Of a DNA stretch of 64,000 nucleotides, positions 1-13,870 are shown piece by piece. A program made the position numbers and the translations under genes. The DNA comes from Atherix ibis (lineage: Eukaryota > Arthropoda > Insecta > Diptera > Athericidae): the NCBI GenBank assembly GCA_958298945.1, contig OY282608.1, forward strand, positions 61,542,951-61,606,950, read 5' to 3'. Under the pieces are notes generated by a model. That model saw nothing but the letters and a program-made list of their open reading frames with translations, was not told where the DNA came from and ran no database searches. How positions within the stretch are numbered: the stretch's first letter is position 1; each line of letters opens with the position of its first letter.

Positions 1-3000
1 ACAAGCCAACAAGCCAACAAACCAACAAACGAACAAACCAACAAGCCAACAAACCGACAAAACAACAAGCCAACAAGCCAGCAAACCAACAAACCAACAA
101 GCCAACAAACCAACAAACCGACAAACCAACAAGCCAACAAGCCAACAAACCAACAAACCAACAAGCCAACAAACCAACAAACAAATAAACCAACAAACCA
201 ACAAACCAACAAGCCAACAAGCCAACAAACCAACAAACCAACAAACCAACAAACCAACAAACCAACAAACCACCAAACCAACAAGCCAACAAGCCAACAA
301 ACCAACAAACTAACAAACCAACAATACCAACAAGCCAACAAACCAACAAACCAACAAGCCAACAAACCAACAAACCAAAAAACCAAAAACCAACAAACCA
401 ACAAACCAACGAACCAACAAACCAACAAACCAACAAGCCAACAAGCCAACAAACCAACAAACCAAAAAGCCAACAAACCAACAAACCAAAAAACCAAAAA
501 ACCAACAAACCAACAAACCAACGAATCAACAAACCAACAAACCAACAAGCCAACAAGCGAACAAACCAACAAACCAACAAACCAACAAGCCAACAAACCA
601 ACAAGCGAACAAACCAACAAACCAACAAACTAAGTAACCAACAAATCAACAAACCAAGTAACCAAAAAGCCAACAAACTAACAAACCAACAAGCCAACAA
701 GCCAACAAACCAACAAACCAACAAAGCAACAAACCAACAAGCCAACAAGCCAACAAACCAACAAACCATCAAGCCAGCAAGCCAACAAACCAACAAACCA
801 ACAAGCCAACAAACCAACAAACCAACAAGCCAACAAACCAACAAACCAACAAACCAGCGAAGCAACAAATTAACAAACTAACAAAGCAACAAGCCAACAA
901 ACCAACAAACCAACAAACCAACAAGCCAACAAGCCAACAAACCAACAAACCAACAAACCAACGAATCAACAAACCAACAAACCAACAAGCCAACAAGCCA
1001 ACAAACCAACAAACCAACAAACCAACAAGCCAACAAACCAACAAGCGAAAAAACCAACAAACCAACAAACCAAGTAACCAACAAACCAACAAACCAAGTA
1101 ACCAAAAAGCCAACAAACTAACAAACCAACAAGCCAACAATCCAACAAACCAACAAACCAACAAAGCAACAAACCAACAAGCCAACAAGCCAACAAACCA
1201 ACAAACCAACAAGCCAACAAGCCAACAAACCAACAAACCAACAAGCCAACAAACCAACAAACCAACAAGCCAACAAACCAACAAACCAACAAACCAGCAA
1301 ACCAACAAACCAACAAACTAACAAAGCAACAAGCCAGCAAACCAACAAACCAACAAACCAACAAGCCAACAAGCCAACAAACCAACAAACCAACAAACCA
1401 ACAAGCCAACAAACCAACAAGCCAACAAACCAACAAACCAACAAGCCAACAAGTCAACAAACCAACAAACCAACAAACCAACAAGCCAACAAGCCAACAA
1501 ACCAACAAACCAACAAGCCAACAAGCCAACAAACCGACAAAACAACAAGCCAACAAGCCAACAAACCAACAAACCAACAAGCCAACAAACCAACAAACAA
1601 ATAAACCAACAAACCAACAAACCAACAAACCAACAAGCCAACAAACCAACAAGCCAACAAACCAACAAACAAACAAACCAACAAGCCAACAAGCCAACAA
1701 ACCAACAAACCAACAAGCCAACAAACCAACAAACCAACAAACCAACAAGCCAACAAGCCAACAAACCAACAAACCAACAAGCCAACAAGCCAACAAACCG
1801 ACAAACCAACAAGCCAACAAGCCAACAAACCAACAAACCAACAAGCCAACAAACCAACAAACAAATAAACCAACAAACCAACAAACCAACAAGCCAACAA
1901 GCCAACAAGCCAACAAACCAACAAACCAACAAACCAACAAGCCAACAAGCAAACAAGCCAACAAACCAACAAACCAACAAACCAACAAGCCAACAAACCA
2001 ATAAACCAACAAACCAACAAACCAACAAACCACCAAACCAACAAGCCAACAAGCCAACAAACCAACAAACCAACAAACCAACAAGCCAACAAACCAACAA
2101 ACCAACAAACCAACAAGCCAACAAGCCATTAAACCAACAAACCAACAAGCCAACAAACCATCAAACCAACAAACCCACAAACCAACAAAGCAACAAGCCA
2201 ACCAGCCAACAAACCAACAAACCAACAAGCCAACAAGCCAACAAACCAACAAACCAACAAACCAATAAACTAAGTAACCAACAAGCCAACAAACCAACAA
2301 ACCAACAAGCCAACAAGCCAACAAACCAATAAACCAACAAGCCAACAAACCAACAAACCAACAAGCCAACAAACCAACAAAGCAACAAGCCAACAAACCA
2401 ACAAACCAACAAACCAACAAGCCAACCAACTAACAAACCAACAAGCCAACAAACCAACAAACAAATAAACCAACAAACCAACAAACCAACAAACCAACAA
2501 GCCAACAAGCCAACAAACCAACAAACCAACAAACCAACAAACCAACAAACCAACAAGCCAACAAACCAACAAACAAACAAACCAACTAGCCAACAAGCCA
2601 ACAAGCCAACAAACCAACAAACCAAGAAGCCAACAAACCAACAAACCAACAAATAAACAAGCCAACAAGCCAACAAACCAACAAACCAACAAGCCAACAA
2701 GCCAACAAACCGACAAACCAACAAGCCAACAAGCCAAGAAACCAACAAACCAACAAGCCAACAAACCAACAAACAAATAAACCAACAAACCAACAAACCA
2801 ACAAACCAACAAGCCAACAAACCAACAAACAAATAAACCAACAAACCAACAAACCAACAAGCCAACAAGCCAACAAGCCAACAAACCAACAAACCAACAA
2901 ACCAACAAAGCAACAAGCCAACAGCCAACAAACCAAAAAGCCAACAAGCCAACAAACCAACAAACCAACAAACCAACAAATCAACAAACTAAGTAACCAA

Positions 3001-4905
3001 CAAGCCAACAAACCAACAAACCAACAAACCAACAAGCCAACAAACCAACAAACCAACAAACCAACAAGCCAACAAGCCACCAAACCAACAAACCAACAAA
3101 GCAACAAGCCAACAAACCAACAAACCAACAAACCAACAAATCAACCAACCAACAAACCAACAAGCCAACAAACTAACAAACCAACAAACCAACAAGCCAA
3201 AAAGCCACAAACCAACAAACCAACAAGCCAACAAACCAACAAACCGACAAACCGACAAACCGACAAACCAACAAGCCAACAAACCAACAAGCCAACAAAC
3301 CAACAAACCAACAAGCCAACAAGCCAACAAACCAACAAACCAACAAACCAACAAGCCAACAAACCAACAAACAAATAAACCAACAAACCAACAAACCAAC
3401 AAGCCAAAAAGCCAACAAACCAACAAACCAACAAACCAGCAAGCCAACAAACCAACAAACCAACAAACCAACAAGCCAACAAGCCAACAAACCAACAAAC
3501 CAACAAACCAACAAACCAAAAAACTAATTAACCAACAAGCCAACAAACCAACAAATCAACAAGCCAACAAGCCAACAAACCAACGAACCAACAAGCTAAC
3601 AAACCAACAAAGCAACAAACCAAAAAACCAACAAACCAACAAACCAACAAACCAACAAACCAACTAACCAGCAAACCAACAAGCCAACAAGCCACCAAAC
3701 CAACAAACCAACAAACCAAGAAGCCAACAAACCAACAAGCCAACAAGCCAACAAACCAACAAACCAACAAAATAAGTAACCAAAAAGCCAAAAAACTAAC
3801 AAACCAACAAGCCAACAAGCCAACAAACCAACAAACCAACAAAGCAACAAACCAACAAACCAACAAGCCAACAAGCCAACAAACCAACAAACCAACAAGC
3901 CAACAAGCCAACAAACAACAAACCAACAAGCCAAAAAACCAACAAACCAACAAGCCAACAAACCAACACACCAACAAACCAACAAACCAACAAACCAACA
4001 AACTAACAAAGCAACAAGCCAACAAACCAACAAACCAACAAACCAACAAGCCAACAAGCCAACAAACCAACAAACCAACAAACCAACAAGCCAACAAACC
4101 AACAAGCCAACAAACCAACAAACCAACAAGCCAACAAGCCAACAAACCAACAAACCAACAAACCAACAAACCAACAAGCCAACAAACCAACAAACTAACG
4201 AACCAACAAATCAGCAAACCAACAAACCAACAAACCAACAAGCCAACAAGCCAACAAACCAACAAACCAACAAACCAACAAACCAACAAACCAAGTAACC
4301 AACAAACCAACAAACCATCAAACGAACAAAGCAACAAACTAACAAACCAAGAAGCCAACATACCAACAAACCAACAAACCAACAAACCAACAAGCCAACA
4401 AGCCAACAAACCAACAAACCAACAAACCAACAAGCAAACAAACAAACAAACCAACAAACCAACAAGCCAACAAGCCAACAAACCAACAAACCAACAAAGC
4501 AACAAACCAACAAACCAACAAACCAACAAACCAAGAAACTAACAAACCAACAAGCCAACAAACCAACAAACCAACAAGCCAACAAACCAACAAACCAACA
4601 AGCCAACAAGCCACCAAACCAACAAACCAACAAAGCAACAAGCCAACAAACCAACAAACCAACAAACCAACAAGCCAACAAGCCAACAAACCAACAAACC
4701 AACAAACCAACAAGCCAACAAACCAACAAGCCAACAAACCAACAAACCAACAAGCCAACAAGCCAACAAACCAACAAACCAACAAACCAACAAACCAACA
4801 AACCAACAAGCCATTAAACCAACAAACTAACGAACCAACAAACCAACAAACCAACAAACCAAAAAACCAACAAACCAACAAACCAACAAGCCAACAAGCC
4901 AACAA
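1..4905. repeat. Left domain, CCAACAAG-rich, few T-containing units
   Basis: This stretch has many CCAACAAG units in irregular alternation with CCAACAAA. The CAAATAAA variant, which recurs roughly every 100-200 bp farther right, is sparse: I find it near 183, 1599, 1863, 2463, 2653, 2776, 2832 and 3372, and then not again until about 5353. CCAAGTAA CCAAAAAG pairs occur near 655, 1095 and 3775. There is no block duplication on the kilobase scale like those to the right. A landmark with CCGACAAA followed by ACAACAAG appears at about 54 and again at about 1534, 1,480 bp apart (185 units). It may be an older or differently evolving part of the array. There are no genes. Confidence 0.85.
500..1205. 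repeat. Direct repeat with 440-bp (55-unit) spacing
   Basis: About 265 bp at 500-765 recur at 940-1205. Shared landmarks are CGAATCAAC (521 and 961), AAGCGAA (about 602 and 1042), CCAAGTAACCAAAAAG (g at 658 and 1098) and CAAAGCAAC further on. A few substitutions separate the copies, for example gcgaac/gcgaaa and gcc/tcc near 701/1141. The offset is exactly 55 octamers. The sequence between the copies does not fully match, so this is a spaced direct repeat or the remnant of a tandem duplication. Confidence 0.85.
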
Positions 4906-7900
4906 ACCAACAAACTAACAAACCAACAAACGAACTAACCAACAAACCAACAAGCCAACAAGCCAACAAACCAACAAACCAAGTAACCAAAAAGCCAACA
5001 AACTAACAAACCAACAAGCCAACAAGCCAACAAACCAACAAACCAACAAAGCAACAAGCCAACAAGCCAACAAACCAACACACCAACAAGCCAACATACC
5101 AAGTAACCAAAAAGGCAACAAACTAACAAACCAACAAGCCAACAAACCGACAAGCCAACAAGCCAACAAACCAACAAACCAACAAACCAACAAACCAACA
5201 AACCAACAAACAAAAAAACCAACAAACCAACAAGCCAACAAGCCAACAAACCAACAAACCAACAAACCAACGAGCCAACAAGACAACAAACCAACAAACC
5301 AACAAGCCAACAAGCCAACAAACCGACAAACCAACAAGCCAACAAACCAACAAACAAATAAACCAACAAACCAACAAACCAACAAGCCAACAAGCCAACA
5401 AACCAACAAACCAACAAACCAACAAGCCAACAAACCAACAAACCAACAAACCAATAAGCCAACAAACCAATAAACCAACAAGCCAACAAACCAACAAACA
5501 AATAAACCAACAAACCAACAAACCAACAAGCCTACAAACCAACAAACCAACAAGCCAACAAGCCAACAAACCAACAAACCAACAAACCAACAAACCAACA
5601 AGCCAACAAACCAACAAACCAATAAACCAACAAACAAATAAACCAACAAACCAAAAAACAAACAAAAACAACAAATCAACAAGCCAACAAACCAACAAAC
5701 CAACAAACCAACAAGCCAACAAGCCAACAAGCCAACAAACCAACAAACCAACAAGCCAACAAACCAACAAACAAATAAACCAACAAACCAACAAACCAAC
5801 AAACCGACAAACCAACAAACCAAAAAACCAACAAACCAACAAACCAACAAACCAACAAACCAACAAACCAACAAGCCAACAAACCAACAAGCCAACAAGC
5901 CAACAAACCAACAAACAAATAAACCAACAAACCAAAAAACAAACAAACCAACAAACCAACAAGCCAACAAACCAACAAACCAACAAGCCAACAAGCCAAC
6001 AAACCAACAAACCAACAAACCAACAAACCAACAAACCAAAAACCAACAAGCCAACAAACCAACAAAACCAACAAACCAACAAGCCAACAAACCAACAAAC
6101 CAACAAACCAACAAGCCAACAAGCCAACAAACCAACAAACCAACAATCCAACAAACTAACAAACAAATAAACCAACAAACAAATAAACCAACAAACCAAA
6201 AAACAAACAAACCAACAAACCAACAAGCCAACAAACCAACAAACCAACAAGCCAACAAGCCAACAAACCAACAAACCAACAAACGAACAAACCAACAAAC
6301 CAACAAGCCAACAAGCCAACAAGCCAACAAACCAACAAACCAACAAGCCAACAAGCCAACAAACAACAAACCAACAAGCCAACAAACCAACAAACCAACA
6401 AGCCAACAAACCAACACACCAACAAACCAACAAACCAACAAACCAACAAACTAACAAAGCAACAAGCCAACAAACCAACAAACCAACAAACCAACAAGCC
6501 AACAAGCCAACAAACCAACAAACTAACAAACCAACAAGCCAACAAACCAACAAGCCAACAAACCAACAAACCAACAAGCCAACAAGCCAACAAACCAACA
6601 ATCCAACAAACCAACAAACCAACAAGCCAACAAACCAACAAACTAACGAACCAACAAATCAGCAAACCAACAAACCAACAAACCAACAAGCCAACAAGCC
6701 AACAAACCAACAAACCAACAAACCAACAAACCAACAAACCAAGTAACCAACAAACCAACACACCATCAAACGAACAAAGCAACAAACTTGGCAAGAAGCC
6801 AACAAACCAACAAACCAACAAACCAACAAACCAACAAGCCAACAAGCCAACAAACCAACAAACCAACAAACCAACAAGCACACTAACCAACAAACCAACA
6901 AACCAACAAACCAACAAGCCAACAAACCAACAAACCAACAAAGCAACAAACCATCAAACCAACAAACCAACAAACCAAGAAACTAACAAACCAACAAGCC
7001 AACAAACCAACAAACCAACAAGCCAACAAACCAACAAACAAACAAACCAACAAACCAACAAACCAAAAAACCAACAAACCAACAAACCAACAAACCAACA
7101 AGCCAACAAGCCAACAAACCAACAAACTAACAAACCAACAAACGAACTAACCAACAAACCAACAAGCCAACAAGCCAACAAACCAACAAACCAAGTAACC
7201 AAAAAGCCAACAAACTAACAAACAGACAAACCAACAAGCCAACAAACCAACAAACCAACAAAGCAACAAGCCAACAAGCCAACAAACCAACAAACCAACA
7301 AGCCAACATACCAAGTAACCAAAAAGCCAACAAACTAACAAACCAACAAGCCAACAAACCGACAAGCCAACAAGCCAACAAACCAACAAACCAACAAACC
7401 AACAAACCAACAAAACAACAAACCAACAAACAAAAAAACCAACAAACCAACAAGCCAACAAGCCAACAAACCAACAAACCAACAAGCCAACAAGACAACA
7501 AACCAACAAACCAACAAGCCAACAAGCCAACAAACCGACAAACCAACAAGCCAACAAACCAACAAACAAATAAACCAACAAACCAACAAACCAACAACCC
7601 AACAACCCAACAAACCAACAAACAAACAAACCAACAAGCCAACAAACCAACAAACCAACAAACCAATAAGCCAACAAACCAACAAACCAACAAGCCAACA
7701 AACCAACAAACAAATAAACCAACAAACCAACAAACCAACAAACCAACAAACCAACAAGCCAACAAACCAACAAACCAACAAACAAATAAACCAACAAACC
7801 AAAAAACAAACAAACCAACAAACCAACAAGCCAACAAACCAACAAACCAACAAACCAACAAGCCAACAAGCCAACAAACCAACAAACCAACAAACCAACA

Positions 7901-9385
7901 AGCCAACAAACCAACAAACAAATAAACCAACAAACCAACAAACCAACAAACCGACAAACCAACAAACCAAAAAACCAACAAACCAACAAACCAACAAACC
8001 AACAAACCAACAAACCAACAAACCAACAAGCCAACAAACCAACAAACAAATAAACTAACAAACCAAAAAACAAACAAACCAACAAACCAACAAGCCAACA
8101 AACCAACAAACCAACAAGCCAACAAGCCAACAAACCAACAAACAAATAAACCAACAAACCAAAAAACAAACAAACCAACAAACCAACAAGCCAACAAACC
8201 AACAAACCAACAAGCCAACAAGCCAACAAACCAACAAAACCAACAAACCAACAAGCCAACAAACCAACAAACCAACAAACCAACAAACCAACAAACCAAC
8301 AAGCCAACAAGCCAACAAACCAACAAACCAACAATCCAACAAACTAACAAATAAATAAACCAACAAACAAATAAACCAACAAACCAAAAAACAAACAAAC
8401 CAACAAACCAACAAGCCAACAAACCAACAAACCAACAAGCCAACAAGCCAACAAACCAACAAACCAACAAACGAACAAACCAACAAACCAACAAGCCAAC
8501 AAGCCAACAAACCAACAAACCAAAAAACCAACAAACAAAACCAACAAACCAACAAACCAACAAACCAACAAACCAACAAACCAACAAACCAACAAACCAA
8601 CAAACCAACAAACCAATAAGCCAACAAACCAACAAACAAATAAACCAACAAACCAACAAACCAACAAACCAACAAACCGACAAACCAACAAACCAAAAAA
8701 CCAACAAACCAACAAAGCAACAAGCCAACAAGCCAACAAACCAACAAACCAACAAGCCAACAAGCCAACAAACCAACAAACCAACAAGCCAACAAACCAA
8801 CAAACCAACAAACCAAAAAGCCAACAAACCAACAAACAAATAAACCAACAAACCAAAAAATAAACAAACCAACAAACCAACAAGCCAACAAACCAACAAA
8901 CCAACAAACCAACAAGCCAACAAGCCAACAAACCAACAAACCAACAAACCAACAAACCAACAAACCAACAAACCAACAAGCCAACAAACCAACAAACCAA
9001 CAAACCAACAAGCCAACAAACCAACAAACCAAAAAACCAACCAACCAACAAACCAACAATCCAACAAGCCAACAAACCAACAAGCCAACAAACCAACAAA
9101 CCAACAAATCAACAAACCAACAAGCCAACAAACCAACAAACCAACAAACCAACAAGCCAACAAACCAACAAACAAATAAACCAACAAACCAAAAAACCAA
9201 CAAACCAACAAACCAACAAACCAACAAACCAACAAACCAACAAACCAACAACCCAACAAACCAACAAACCAAAAAAAAACAAACAAAACCAACAAGCCAA
9301 CAAACCAACAAACCAACAAACTAACAAACCAACAAACCAACAAGCCAACAAACCAACAAACAAATAAACCAACAAACCAACAAAC
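4906..9385. repeat. Higher-order repeat I, copy 1 (~4.48 kb)
   Basis: This is the first copy of a tandemly duplicated ~4.48-kb block. Landmarks shared with copy 2 are CGAACTAACC (4931/9409), a GGC triplet in AAAGGCAAC (5114/9592), the CTTGGCAAG island (6787/11264), a second CGAACTAACC (7143/11628), CAGAC (7223/11708) and a 9-A run (9271/13755). Offsets run 4477-4485. The block is itself a dimer: each CGAACTAACC opens a ~2.2-kb half (4931, 7143), and the halves differ by the GGC versus CAGAC marker. Edges are uncertain by tens of bases because the flanks are the same octamer. Confidence 0.9.
6787..6798. repeat. Non-octamer island CTTGGCAAGAAG, copy 1
   Basis: Twelve bases between GCAACAAA and CCAACAAA that do not fit the octamer. 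The first nine, CTTGGCAAG, are a palindrome with arms CTTG/CAAG around a central G. TTGG is the reverse complement of the CCAA found in every unit, and I find it on the + strand only here and in the copy at 11264. It looks like a tiny fold-back of repeat sequence, perhaps from template switching during replication. It lies within higher-order repeat I and was copied with it. Confidence 0.9.
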
Positions 9386-12300
9386 CAACAAACTAACAAA
9401 CCAACAAACGAACTAACCAACAAACCAACAAGCCAACAAGCCAACAAACCAACAAACCAAGTAACCAAAAAGCCAACAAACTAACAAACCAACAAGCCAA
9501 CAAGCCAACAAACCAATAAACCAACAAAGCAACAAGCCAACAAGCCAACAAACCAACACACCAACAAGCCAACATACCAAGTAACCAAAAAGGCAACAAA
9601 CTAACAAACCAACAAGCCAACAAACCGACAAGCCAACAAGCCAACAAACCAACAAACCAACAAACCAACAAACCAACAAACCAACAAACAAAAAAACCAA
9701 CAAACCAACAAGCCAACAAGCCAACAAACCAACAAACCAACAAACCAACAAGCCAACAAGACAACAAACCAACAAACCAACAAGCCAACAAGCCAACAAA
9801 CCGACAAACCAACAAGCCAACAAACCAACAAACAAATAAACCAACAAACCAACAAACCAACAAGCCAACAAGCCAACAAACCAACAAACCAACAAACCAA
9901 CAAGCCAACAAACCAACAAACCAACAAACCAATAAGCCAACAAACCAATAAACCAACAAGCCAACAAACCAACAAACAAATAAACCAACAAACCAACAAA
10001 CCAACAAGCCAACAAACCAACAAACCAACAAGCCAACAAGCCAACAAACCAACAAACCAACAAAACAACAAACCAACAAGCCAACAAACCAACAAACCAA
10101 TAAACCAACAAACAAATAAACCAACAAACCAAAAAACAAACAAAAACAACAAACCAACAAGCCAACAAACCAACAAACCAACAAACCAACAAGCCAACAA
10201 GCCAACAAGCCAACAAACCAACAAACCAACAAGCCAACAAACCAACAAACAAATAAACCAACAAACCAACAAACCAACAAACCGACAAACCAACAAACCA
10301 AAAAACCAACAAACCAACAAACCAACAAACCAACAAACCAACAAACCAACAAGCCAACAAACCAACAAGCCAACAAGCCAACAAACCAACAAACAAATAA
10401 ACCAACAAACCAAAAAACAAACAAACCAACAAACCAACAAGCCAACAAACCAACAAACCAACAAGCCAACAAGCCAACAAACCAACAAACCAACAAACCA
10501 ACAAACCAACAAACCAAAAACCAACAAGCCAACAAACCAACAAATCAACAAACCAACAAGCCAACAAACCAACAAACCAACAAACCAACAAGCCAACAAC
10601 CCAACAAACCAACAAACCAACAATCCAACAAACTAACAAACAAATAAACCAACAAACAAATAAACCAACAAACCAAACAACAAACAAACCAACAAACCAA
10701 CAAGCCAACAAACCAACAAACCAACAAGCCAACAAGCCAACAAACCAACAAACCAACAAACGAACAAACCAACAAACCAACAAGCCAACAAGCCAACAAG
10801 CCAACAAACCAACAAACCAACAAGCCAACAAGCCAACAAACAACAAAACAACAAGCCAACAAACCAACAAACCAACAAGCCAACAAACCAACACACCAAC
10901 AAACCAACAAACCAACAAACCAACAAACTAACAAAGCAACAAGCCAACAAACCAACAAACCAACAAACCAACAAGCCAACAAGCCAACAAACCAACAAAC
11001 TAACAAACCAACAAGCCAACAAACCAACAAGCCAACAAACCAACAAACCAACAAGCCAACAAGCCAACAAACCAACAATCCAACAAACCAACAAACAAAC
11101 AAGCCAACAAACCAACAAACTAACGAACCAACAAATCAGCAAACCAACAAACCAACAAACCAACAAGCCAACAAGCCAACAAACCAACAAACCAACAAAC
11201 CAACAAACCAACAAACCAAGTAACCAACAAACCAACACACCATCAAACGAACAAAGCAACAAACTTGGCAAGAAGCCAACAAACCAACAAACCAACAAAC
11301 CAACAAACCAACAAACCAACAAGCCAACAAGCCAACAAACCAACAAACCAACAAACCAACAAGCAAACAAACCAACAAACCAACAAACCAACAAGCCAAC
11401 AAGCCAACAAACCAACAAACCAACAAAGCAACAAACCATCAAACCAACAAACCAACAAACCAAGAAACTAACAAACCAACAAGCCAACAAACCAACAAAC
11501 CAACAAGCCAACAAACCAACAAACCAACAAACCAACAAACCAACAAACCAAAAAACCAACAAACCAACAAACCAACAAACCAACAAGCCAACAAGCCAAC
11601 AAACCAACAAACTAATAAACCAACAAACGAACTAACCAACAAACCAACAAGCCAACAAGCCAACAAACCAACAAACCAAGTAACCAAAAAGCCAACAAAC
11701 TAACAAACAGACAAACCAACAAGCCAACAAACCAACAAACCAACAAAGCAACAAGCCAACAAGCCAACAAACCAACAAACCAACAAGCCAACATACCAAG
11801 TAACCAAAAAGCCAACAAACTAACAAACCAACAAGCCAACAAACCGACAAGCCAACAAGCCAACAAACCAACAAACCAACAAACCAACAAACCAACAAAA
11901 CAACAAACCAACAAACAAAAAAACCAACAAACCAACAAGCCAACAAGCCAACAAACCAACAAACCAACAAGCCAACAAGACAACAAACCAACAAACCAAC
12001 AAGCCAACAAAGCAACAAACCGACAAACCAACAAGCCAACAAACCAACAAACAAATAAACCAACAAACCAACAAACCAACAACCCAACAAGCCAACAAAC
12101 CAACAAACAAACAAACCAACAAGCCAACAAACCAACAAACCACAAACCAATAAGCCAACAAACCAACAAACCAACAAGCCAACAAACCAACAAACAAATA
12201 AACCAACAAACCAACAAACCAACAAACCAACAAACCAACAAGCCAACAAACCAACAAACCAACAAACAAATAAACCAACAAACCAAAAAACAAACAAACC

Positions 12301-13870
12301 AACAAACCAACAAGCCAACAAACCAACAAACCAACAAACCAACAAGCCAACAAGCCAACAAACCAACAAACCAACAAACCAACAAGCCAACAAACCAACA
12401 AACAAATAAACCAACAAACCAACAAACCAACAAACCGACAAACCAACAAACCAAAAAACCAACAAACAAACAAACCAACAAACCAACAAACCAACAAACC
12501 AACAAACCAACAAGCCAACAAACCAACAAACAAATAAACTAACAAACCAAAAAACAAACAAACCAACAAACCAACAAGCCAACAAACCAACAAACCAACA
12601 AGCCAACAAGCCAACAAACCAACAAACAAATAAACCAACAAACCAAAAAACAAACAAACCAACAAACCAACAAGCCAACAAACCAACAAACCAACAAGCC
12701 AACAAGCCAACAAACCAACAAAACCAACAAACCAACAAGCCAACAAACCAACAAACCAACAAACCAACAAACCAACAAACCAACAAGCCAACAAGCCAAC
12801 AAACCAACAAGCCAACAAGCCAACAAACCAACAAACAAATAAACCAACAAACAAATAAACCAACAAACCAAAAAACAAACAAACCAACAAACCAACAAGC
12901 CAACAAACCAACAAACCAACAAGCCAACAAGCCAACAAACCAACAAACCAACAAACGAACAAACCAACAAACCAACAAACCAACAAGCCAACAAGCCAAC
13001 AAACCAACAAACCAAAAAACCAACAAATAAAACCAACAAACCAACAAACCAACAAACCAACAAACCAACAAACCAACAAACCAACAAACCAACAAACCAA
13101 CAAACCAACAAACCAACAAGCCAACAAACCAACAAACAAATAAACCAACAAACCAACAAACCAACAAACCAACAAACCGACAAACCAACAAACCAAAAAA
13201 CCAACAAACCAACAAAGCAACAAGCCAACAAGCCAACAAACCAACAAACCAACAAGCCAACAAGCCAACAAACCAACAAACCAACAAGCCAACAAACCAA
13301 CAAACCAACAAACCAAAAAGCCAACAAACCAACAAACAAATAAACCAACAAACCAAAAAATAAACAAACCAACAAACTAACAAGCCAACAAACCAACAAA
13401 CCAACAAGCCAACAAACCAACAAACCAACAAACCAACAAACCAACAAACCAACAAACCAACAAACCAACAAGCCAACAAACCAACAAACCAACAAACCAA
13501 CAAGCCAACAAACCAACAAACCAAAAAACCAACAAACCAACAAACCAACAAACCAACAAGCCAACAAACCAACAAGCCAACAAACCAACAAACCAACAAA
13601 CCAACAAGCCAACAAACCAACAAACCAACAAACCAACAAGCCAACAAACCAACAAACAAATAAACCAACAAACCAAAAAACCAACAAACCAACAAACCAA
13701 CAAACCAACAAACCAACAAACCAACAAACCAACAACCCAACAAACCAACAAACCAAAAAAAAACAAACAAAACCAACAAGCCAACAAACCAACAAACCAA
13801 CAAACTAACAAACCAACAAACCAACAAGCCAACAAACCAACAAACAAATAAACCAACAAACCAACAAACC
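9386..13870. repeat. Higher-order repeat I, copy 2 (~4.48 kb)
   Basis: Second copy of the ~4.48-kb block, directly following copy 1. Halves open at 9409 and 11628. Sequence order is kept landmark by landmark. Small differences are visible: at about 9515 one unit reads CCAATAAA where copy 1 has CCAACAAA, near 10543 a TCAACAAA replaces a unit that carries an extra A in copy 1 (about 6064), and near 12137 two bases of a unit are lost. After the 9-A run at 13755 the match continues to about 13870 and then stops at an ACCACCAAGCG context, where the next domain begins. Confidence 0.9.
11264..11275. repeat. Non-octamer island CTTGGCAAGAAG, copy 2
   Basis: Identical to the island at 6787, offset 4,477 bp, in the second copy of higher-order repeat I. 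Flanks also match: CACACCATCAAACGAAC lies upstream in both, and AGCCAACAAACC downstream. Identity of this odd sequence in both places shows it arose before the block was duplicated. Confidence 0.9.

Noticed and set aside
11265..11471. Plus-strand open frame from the CTTGGCAAG island
   Set aside because: It starts at a TTG made by the fold-back island and then reads plain repeat. The sister site at 6787 gives no further evidence of coding.
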